Shown piece by piece: positions 1 through 3,854 of a DNA stretch of 6,320 nt. Source of the DNA: Microcaldota archaeon (lineage in GTDB: Archaea > Micrarchaeota > Micrarchaeia > Micrarchaeales > Micrarchaeaceae); contig DAHWIS010000046.1 of the NCBI GenBank assembly GCA_027344745.1, positions 1 to 6,320 of the forward strand, read 5' to 3'. Under the pieces are notes generated by a model. That model had not been told where the DNA came from. It saw only the letters and a program-made list of their open reading frames with translations, and made no database searches. Numbering within the stretch: position 1 is the stretch's first letter; each line of letters begins with the position of its first letter. Made by a program: the position numbers and the translations under genes.

Positions 1-1
1 G

Positions 2-325
2 GAAGCAAAGGAAAAAGGAATGGCCTCCATAGATGAAGTATATAGCATACTCAGTGAAAGGAGGAAAAATTCCAAACCGCTTACATATGAACAGCAGATA
101 ACCATCGAATACGCAGAAAAATTCAAGATGGGCAGCAAGGAATATGAGAAGTTGGAAAAGAAGCTCAAAGGCTTGAATATGCTGAACGATTACAGCATAG
201 TAAAGATACTCGAAATAATGCCGAAGAATCTGATGATGCTTAGGCAGATAGTGGCAAGAGAGAAAGAGACTTTTACGGATGAACAGCTTTCACAGGTGCT
301 CAACGCAATAAACAACAAAGGTTAA
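2..325 (+). CDS. rpoF: DNA-directed RNA polymerase subunit F (Rpb4-like), 5' end open
   Basis: This is archaeal Rpb4 (RpoF). In the family it pairs with RpoE (Rpb7) to form the RNA polymerase stalk, which aids open-complex formation and contacts nascent RNA. Counting from the ATG at 20, the visible marks are an Rpb4-like helix ending in LTYEQ (residues 21-25), a charged middle helix, the family's 'P..L..L' turn as MPKNLMMLR (67-75), and a final helix DEQLSQVLNAIN (87-98). From 20 the protein would have 101 residues, shorter than the usual 110-120, and would lack the N-terminal strand that packs on RpoE. The frame stays open to base 2 and reads EAKEKG before that Met, so I infer the true start lies before the window. 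The ATG at 20 does have a purine-rich AAGGAAAAAGGA upstream and remains an alternative. DUF655 follows 29 nt downstream. Confidence 0.88.
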   Translation, partial: EAKEKGMASIDEVYSILSERRKNSKPLTYEQQITIEYAEKFKMGSKEYEKLEKKLKGLNMLNDYSIVKILEIMPKNLMMLRQIVAREKETFTDEQLSQVLNAINNKG

Positions 326-340
326 CTTAATATGCATTTC

Positions 341-352
341 GAAGGTAAGGAG
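341..352 (+). promoter_or_regulatory. Shine-Dalgarno site of the DUF655 gene
   Basis: GAAGGTAAGGAG lies just before the ATG at 355. It contains two overlapping candidate cores: GAAGGT with 8 nt spacing and AAGGAG with only 2 nt. The AAGGT core recurs before eL21, topA and trmI in this window, so the first is the likelier site. It favours the start at 355 over the ATG at 332, which is in another frame. Confidence 0.6.
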
Positions 353-354
353 AT

Positions 355-924
355 ATGGAAACGGAAAGACGAGAGGAGTATGCAGTTGTTCTTGATTTCA
401 TGCATACTGGGAAGTCTTTTTCCAATAGGGCAGAACCTCTAGCACAGATCATAGGGGAAGAATGGTTCACACTGCTTGAAGCTACGCCAAAGGAAGGCGT
501 GACGCTCTTCACAGGCGAAAGGGTGTATATAGGCAAGGATGAGCGCGACAAGATATCGGTAATAAAGTTCAGGATAGGCTACAACGAACTTACCCAGACG
601 GCCAAAGAGAACCTTGCCAACGCGATAAGGCTCATAATCAAGGCCAACGAGAAAAGGTTTGTGGACGTTTTCAATAAGGCGGGGCCCATAAACATAAGGG
701 AGCATTCGCTTGAGCTGCTCCCAGGGATAGGCAAAAAACACCTAACCGCCATACTTGGGGCGAGAAACGAGAAAAAGTTTGAAAGCTTTGACGATATGAC
801 CTCTAGGGTGCAGCTACTGCAGGATCCGATAAAGCTTATAAGCGATAGGGTAGTGAAGGAACTTGAAGGAGGGGAGAGGTTTTATGTGTTCACAAAACCC
901 TACTCAAAAAGGCCTAGAAATTAA
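355..924 (+). CDS. DUF655 family protein (OB-fold plus helix-hairpin-helix, putative nucleic-acid binding)
   Basis: This 189-residue protein is full length for the archaeal DUF655 family, whose biochemical function is unknown to me. The N-terminal part matches the family pattern: EEYAVVLDF (7-15), then IIGEEWFTLLEATPKEGV (32-49) and the GERVYIGK segment (54-61), a beta-rich, OB-like region. A helical linker (about 80-108) leads to a C-terminal module with a clear helix-hairpin-helix motif, LLPGIGKK (121-128), then KFESFDDM (141-148) and a terminal KELEGGERFYVF strand region (168-179). The hairpin suggests DNA or RNA binding without sequence specificity. In many archaea this gene follows rpoF and precedes the rRNA dimethyltransferase ksgA, which hints at a ribosome or RNA role. 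Here ksgA is absent and the gene ends facing eL21, 43 nt away. The family call is secure; the function is not. Confidence 0.88.
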   Translation: METERREEYAVVLDFMHTGKSFSNRAEPLAQIIGEEWFTLLEATPKEGVTLFTGERVYIGKDERDKISVIKFRIGYNELTQTAKENLANAIRLIIKANEKRFVDVFNKAGPINIREHSLELLPGIGKKHLTAILGARNEKKFESFDDMTSRVQLLQDPIKLISDRVVKELEGGERFYVFTKPYSKRPRN

Positions 925-932
925 CCCATAGG

Positions 933-937
933 AAAAA
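933..937 (-). terminator. Possible T-tract terminator after eL21
   Basis: On the minus strand a run of five T follows a GC-rich stretch (GGGCGCTTTTTCC), about 30 nt beyond the eL21 stop. Short T-runs are the usual intrinsic termination signal in archaea. There is no strong hairpin. It lies in the 43-nt gap between the convergent DUF655 and eL21 genes. Confidence 0.35.
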
Positions 938-967
938 GCGCCCATACATTACATCTTCCGATTTACG

Positions 968-1255
968 TTATTTCGCTTTCTCCAGATGCACCACAGGAAC
1001 CGTGAGCTTCCGTATCGCGCCCATTATCGTGATTTCCACGGTGTATGCCTTGCCTCGCTTTGCTATTACAGTGCCTACCCTGCCCCTATATCTGGGATGT
1101 GGACTATTTGCGACGTTGCCCTTTGGCACTATGGCCACCTTTTCGCCAACATCAAATTCCTTTATGAATGTACTTATACGCTGGTTCGACGGTTTATGAT
1201 GCCTAGCCAGATTCCTTGTTCTTCCTGAAAACAGTCCGCTTGATCTTTTTGTCAT
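968..1255 (-). CDS. rpl21e: Large-subunit ribosomal protein eL21 (L21e)
   Basis: The 95-residue protein is a full-length archaeal/eukaryotic-type L21, a structural protein of the 50S subunit with no bacterial counterpart. Visible marks are the basic N-terminus with S.GLFSGRTRN (5-15), EFDVGEKVAIVPKGNV (33-48) leading into an SH3-like barrel, and the family signature HPRYRGRVGTVIAKRGKAY (53-71), ending HLEKAK. The start is supported by AAAAGGT 6 nt before the ATG (minus strand, 1268-1262). In many archaea this gene sits immediately ahead of rpoF in the same direction. Here it lies after DUF655 on the opposite strand and shares a short divergent upstream region with the TBP-family gene. No key segment seems missing. 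Confidence 0.95.
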   Translation of the reverse strand: MTKRSSGLFSGRTRNLARHHKPSNQRISTFIKEFDVGEKVAIVPKGNVANSPHPRYRGRVGTVIAKRGKAYTVEITIMGAIRKLTVPVVHLEKAK

Positions 1256-1289
1256 TTTATTACCTTTTGCAAATACGACTAAAATTTTG

Positions 1290-1330
1290 CATACTTATTT
1301 AATACGCAATATATTTATTATTTAATGCCC
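1290..1330. promoter_or_regulatory. Divergent AT-rich promoter region between eL21 and the TBP-family gene
   Basis: The 95-bp gap between the two divergent starts has a strongly AT-rich core. The 8-bp palindrome AATATATT at 1308-1315 could act as a TATA box in either direction. A start about 26 nt to the right (near 1337) gives the TBP gene a leader of about 14 nt that includes AGGTG at 1341-1345. Toward eL21, either this element or TTAAATAAG (minus strand, 1302-1294) would give leaders of roughly 30 or 17 nt, both including AAAAGGT. Exact boxes and start sites are inferred. Confidence 0.45.
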
Positions 1331-1340
1331 CATATGCATC

Positions 1341-1345
1341 AGGTG
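1341..1345 (+). promoter_or_regulatory. Shine-Dalgarno site of the TBP-family gene
   Basis: AGGTG, 5 nt before the ATG at 1351, matches the AAGGT/AGGTG core used elsewhere in the window. It fixes the start of the short TBP-family protein and argues against a lost N-terminal repeat, as no open frame with TBP motifs lies upstream. Confidence 0.5.
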
Positions 1346-1350
1346 TATAA

Positions 1351-1677
1351 ATGCCAAAAGCCCTAAACCCTAGTGAACATAAGAAAAATGTCATATTAAA
1401 ACCGACCTACAGGGTCGAGAATATCGTCGCAAGTGCCGATTTGGCGACCGAATTGGACCTTTATGGATTAGCAAAACTCTCATACGATGTCGATTATGAA
1501 CCCGAGCAGTTCCCCGGAGCCATATTCAAGGTGCACGACCCCAAGTCGGCATTGCTGCTTTTCAAAAACGGCAAGATTATATGCACCGGAGCCAGAACGG
1601 CTGCTGACGTCAAAAAGGCAATAGAACAGGCGATCGAGCTCATAAAAAAATATAAGAGCCAAAACAGGGGCAAATGA
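1351..1677 (+). CDS. Single-repeat TATA-binding-protein homolog (half-TBP)
   Basis: TBP nucleates archaeal transcription by bending TATA-box DNA under a saddle made of two tandem repeats in about 180 residues. This protein has 108 residues and one repeat, after a basic N-terminal stretch of about 19 residues. The repeat is intact: VENIVASADL (22-31), LDL (35-37), the stirrup YEPEQFPG (49-56), DPKSALLLF (63-71), GKIICTGA (74-81), then one long amphipathic helix (about 83-101). Phe54 and Phe71 match the DNA-intercalating pair, with the same 17-residue spacing as in yeast TBP (Phe99/116 and Phe190/207). Glu50 and Glu52 match the position of the TFIIB-contacting glutamates. The stop is clean, and none of the three downstream frames up to 1917 encodes a second repeat. 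It would have to act as a homodimer or pair with another TBP-domain protein. An accessory TBP beside a normal one elsewhere is also possible. Confidence 0.9.
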   Translation: MPKALNPSEHKKNVILKPTYRVENIVASADLATELDLYGLAKLSYDVDYEPEQFPGAIFKVHDPKSALLLFKNGKIICTGARTAADVKKAIEQAIELIKKYKSQNRGK

Positions 1678-1693
1678 GGCAAACGCAGCTTAC

Positions 1694-1698
1694 TTTTT
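1694..1698 (+). terminator. Possible T-tract terminator after the TBP-family gene
   Basis: A run of five T (ACTTTTTCCC) lies 17 nt after the TBP-family stop codon, with a second run of five at 1733-1737. Paired short T-runs are typical of archaeal 3' ends. The first is followed at once by the 14-bp palindrome at 1703-1716. Confidence 0.35.
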
Positions 1699-1702
1699 CC
1701 CA

Positions 1703-1716
1703 ATATACGCGTATAT
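1703..1716. repeat. Perfect 14-bp palindrome ATATACGCGTATAT
   Basis: The sequence equals its own reverse complement over 14 bp: two 5-bp A/T arms around CGCG. It lies 26 nt after the TBP-family stop. With no spacer it cannot form a good RNA hairpin, so a site for a dimeric DNA-binding protein is the simpler reading. No known operator was recognised. Confidence 0.5.
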
Positions 1717-1817
1717 GGAATTTAAAGGAATCTTTTTATATGTATGCACGTAATTCATTAGCGCCGTGTAGGGCGGTTTATGCTTATTCTGTAACAACCC
1801 TATTCTCATCCACCCGA

Positions 1818-1839
1818 GGCGTATGCAGTTGCATACGCC
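1818..1839. terminator. Perfect 9-bp stem-loop between convergent genes
   Basis: GGCGTATGC (1818-1826) and GCATACGCC (1831-1839) are exact reverse complements around the 4-nt loop AGTT, giving a stable hairpin on either strand. It sits between the ends of the convergent TBP-family and MFS genes, so it may mark or protect the 3' ends of one or both transcripts. It has no adjoining T-run, so a bacterial-style terminator is not shown. A structured small RNA is an alternative. Confidence 0.45.
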
Positions 1840-1849
1840 CGATATATCG
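1840..1849. repeat. Perfect 10-bp palindrome CGATATATCG
   Basis: This self-complementary decamer abuts the preceding hairpin. A looser inverted repeat follows, GTAAGC (1859-1864) and GCTTAC (1881-1886). Together they make the gap unusually symmetric. The role is unknown. Confidence 0.4.
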
Positions 1850-1903
1850 TATCTAAGCGTAAGCTCGGCCTTGCAATTTCGCTTACATGACATTGCGCAT
1901 CCT

Positions 1904-1908
1904 AAAAA
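1904..1908 (-). terminator. Possible T-tract terminator after the MFS gene
   Basis: On the minus strand five T in GGTTTTTAGG lie about 10 nt beyond the MFS stop codon. This is the only T-run close to that gene's end, consistent with archaeal intrinsic termination but weak on its own. Confidence 0.35.
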
Positions 1909-1917
1909 CCTATTGCC

Positions 1918-3129
1918 TCAAGGATATGGATTTAGGGGCTTTTGGATTTTTAATTGCTCGGGTTGGTGCAGGCGGTTGAAATTTATCCTTTTTACCTGAG
2001 ACCTTGCTAAAAAGAAGAGTACTATTATCACGGGCACTATAAGCATCATAACATTTCTGAATCCTATAGCTTGTATGAGCCCGCCAGCCAAAGTCGGCAC
2101 GCCTATGTTTATTAACATTATAACAGCAAAAAAATAACTGTTTGCCTTGTTTCTTTTGTTTATATCGAATGACCTTCCTATGGATGAAATTGAAAGGGGA
2201 TAGGTCAATCCATGCGGCACCCCCAAAAATATTATCCCTACGGCATATACTATGGCATTCCGGCTTATGAATATTATCGAAAGGCCCAATATAGTCATTA
2301 GCATTGAAAATTTTATATATCTCCATAACCTTGATGGCACGATGTATGACAGCAATGCTCGCGATATAAACGATACGGCAAACAACAGCGAGAATAGCAG
2401 CATTATCGTATCGTATGGGAGTTTTAGCACTTGTTCTGCAAATATGCCGCTGAAAAATACGATCATCGCGAATGGCGCGTTGTAGGTCAATATCGAATAT
2501 ACTGCGACTTTGAACCCCGGATTTGATAATACCTCTATGTCTTTTGATTTTCCCGCTTCGGATTCGGGAAACTTCATAAAGAAGGACAGTATAAGCGCTA
2601 TTAAGCTTATCGGAACGAATACCAGAAAGGCGTACTTTAATGAAAAATGTTCAAGCGCCAGTGCCTCTATGGCCGGACCGACTATCAGACTTGCACTTAA
2701 GGCCAGCGCGTAAATCCCCAACATCCTTTCCCTTGTTTTTCTATCCTCATAATTCCCAGCAGATGTCAGCACATTCGGCATTATGATGCCCGATGCAAAG
2801 CTTACAAAAGGCACATAGAACCATATAGAGACGGGATTGGAGAATACCACCAACAAAAATGATACTGGCATCAATAAGTTTGCAAATATGAATAGGCGCC
2901 TCCTTGCGTTTGAATTAATTTTACTGTTAATTAACAGGGCAGTTAGGAATGTTATAAGAGAGGAGAATCCGGCTAAAATTCCTATGTCCATCTGGCTGAA
3001 GTTAAAATAGTCCTTGACAAAAAGGGGCAGGGTGGTCATAAACGCATTATTGGAAGCCCTAACCGCAAAAGTAAACGAGATAAGTATTATTACGGAGTAT
3101 AACAGATATACACTCTTTATCTTTGACAT
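1918..3129 (-). CDS. MFS (major facilitator superfamily) transporter, 12 TM
   Basis: A 403-residue integral membrane protein with twelve hydrophobic helices, at roughly 8-24, 46-66, 80-96, 101-122, 137-157, 167-186, 207-232, 240-260, 272-288, 290-309, 331-353 and 360-375. A polar central loop (187-206) splits it into two six-helix halves, the MFS plan. Helix 5 carries a motif-C-like GIYALALSASLIVGPAIE (138-155), usual in proton-coupled antiporters, so export of a drug or metabolite is plausible. The substrate cannot be read from the sequence. The loop between helices 2 and 3 is degenerate: it has the basic cluster NARRR (74-78) but not the usual G...DR.GRR. The C-terminus (about 377-403) is a polar tail. 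The gene stands alone, convergent with the TBP-family gene. A TATA-like element centred 26 nt before the ATG and no clear Shine-Dalgarno suggest a leaderless mRNA. Confidence 0.85.
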   Translation of the reverse strand: MSKIKSVYLLYSVIILISFTFAVRASNNAFMTTLPLFVKDYFNFSQMDIGILAGFSSLITFLTALLINSKINSNARRRLFIFANLLMPVSFLLVVFSNPVSIWFYVPFVSFASGIIMPNVLTSAGNYEDRKTRERMLGIYALALSASLIVGPAIEALALEHFSLKYAFLVFVPISLIALILSFFMKFPESEAGKSKDIEVLSNPGFKVAVYSILTYNAPFAMIVFFSGIFAEQVLKLPYDTIMLLFSLLFAVSFISRALLSYIVPSRLWRYIKFSMLMTILGLSIIFISRNAIVYAVGIIFLGVPHGLTYPLSISSIGRSFDINKRNKANSYFFAVIMLINIGVPTLAGGLIQAIGFRNVMMLIVPVIIVLFFLARSQVKRINFNRLHQPEQLKIQKPLNPYP

Positions 3130-3149
3130 TGCTTTTGCCTATTTGCATT

Positions 3150-3162
3150 TTATTATCTAAAC
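3150..3162 (-). promoter_or_regulatory. TATA-like element for a probably leaderless MFS mRNA
   Basis: On the minus strand TTTAGATAATAAA lies with its centre about 26 nt before the A of the MFS start codon. That is the usual archaeal TATA-to-start distance and would place transcription initiation at the ATG itself. The stretch between them contains no AAGGT-type Shine-Dalgarno. Confidence 0.45.
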
Positions 3163-3173
3163 CGTACATTACT

Positions 3174-3213
3174 AAAAGCCGCGACATCCCGCGCAATTGA
3201 TATTGCGGCTTTT
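3174..3213 (-). terminator. 9-bp inverted repeat, likely terminator after trmI
   Basis: AAAAGCCGC (3174-3182) and GCGGCTTTT (3205-3213) are exact reverse complements. Read on the minus strand, the stem lies about 48 nt after the trmI stop and ends in GCGGCTTTT, a GC stem followed by T, so it could end the topA-trmI transcript before the MFS promoter. A rival 6-bp hairpin, CGCAAT/ATTGCG (3192-3197 and 3202-3207, loop TGAT), shares bases with the right arm, so the two folds exclude each other. Confidence 0.45.
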
Positions 3214-3260
3214 TCCAACTTTATGTCCTTTATGCATATGCCATTCGCACGCTCTTCAAC

Positions 3261-3854
3261 TTACGATTTTGCCGGATGCTTCGCTTCCTTGAAAGAAAAT
3301 ACCAGATATGCGGTATGCCATACGCCTTTTGTAGAGGGGCGCATGCCTTCTTCCCTTACCAGCATGTCCCTGACTATTGCCTCTATGGTAATTGTGTCCC
3401 CGAATCCGTACCTTTCCAGCGCCTTGATGAATTTCTTAACCTGTTCCATGTGAGGCAGGTAGCCGAATATGCATCCTCCCTCCTTTAGCGCCTTGTTCGC
3501 GTATTTTATTATCTTGTCCGAATTTGGCATGTCAAGGCTTATGAGGTCTACATCCTTCTCGCCGATGCCTTTTGATATGTCTGCGTTTTTTATTTTTAGA
3601 TTCGTTACGCCCAGCTTATCTGCGTTTTTTTGCGCTATTTTTATGAACTCCTCCCTAGTCTCATAACTCGTTACGCTTTTTGATACCCTTGAAAGAGCTA
3701 TGGCAAGCCATCCGCTTCCAGTTCCAGCGTCTACGCATATGCTTTCTTTGCCGATCCCAGAATACGATATTACAAGTCCTATGTCCTTTGGCAGCATCAC
3801 CTGTGGACCGCGCTTGAGCGTTTTATATCCTGGTGGCAGATACATGTAGTTCAT
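3261..3854 (-). CDS. trmI: tRNA (adenine-N1)-methyltransferase, TrmI/GCD14 type, lacking the N-terminal domain
   Basis: TrmI enzymes use S-adenosylmethionine to make m1A at tRNA position 58 (57 and 58 in archaea), stabilising the T-loop. This 197-residue protein has the whole Rossmann methyltransferase core: the family entry motif RGPQVMLPKD (15-24), SAM motif I VDAGTGSGWL (41-50), YETREEF (64-70) with the ribose-binding acidic residue, DMPN (108-111) whose Asp108 matches the catalytic aspartate, YLPHMEQV (132-139), and the closing RPSTKGVWHTAYLVF (172-186). Archaeal relatives have about 250 residues, with a beta-rich N-terminal domain of some 60-70 residues before RGPQ; here only 14 precede it. 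The start is well supported: the ATG overlaps the topA stop as ATGA and follows AAAGGTGAG. Expression is probably coupled to topA. The family call is strong; the exact target adenine is inferred. Confidence 0.88.
   Translation of the reverse strand: MNYMYLPPGYKTLKRGPQVMLPKDIGLVISYSGIGKESICVDAGTGSGWLAIALSRVSKSVTSYETREEFIKIAQKNADKLGVTNLKIKNADISKGIGEKDVDLISLDMPNSDKIIKYANKALKEGGCIFGYLPHMEQVKKFIKALERYGFGDTITIEAIVRDMLVREEGMRPSTKGVWHTAYLVFSFKEAKHPAKS

Noticed and set aside
332..354. An earlier ATG at 332 as the DUF655 start
   Set aside because: It is 23 nt before 355 and thus out of frame, and the protein from 355 already matches the family N-terminus.
327..741. Minus-strand frames opposite DUF655
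   Set aside because: They are antisense shadows of a well-conserved plus-strand gene and show no family features.
1674..1856. A 60-residue plus-strand frame whose ATG overlaps the half-TBP stop as ATGA
   Set aside because: The overlap looks like coupling, but the product has no family features, runs through two T-runs, the 14-bp palindrome and the hairpin, and has no Shine-Dalgarno of the local type.
1760..1860. A tRNA gene in the half-TBP/MFS gap
   Set aside because: No T-loop consensus and no acceptor or anticodon stems of tRNA geometry were found; the visible stems do not form a cloverleaf.
1690..1893. A 67-residue minus-strand frame in the same gap
   Set aside because: It has no recognisable motif, no Shine-Dalgarno, an odd composition, and spans the same palindromes.
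1678..1917. A hidden or frameshifted second TBP repeat; the 240-bp gap is about the right length
   Set aside because: All three plus-strand frames were read by eye. None shows EPEQFPG, GK.x.TGA or the N-terminal strand motif, and stops occur early in two frames, so no remnant is supported.
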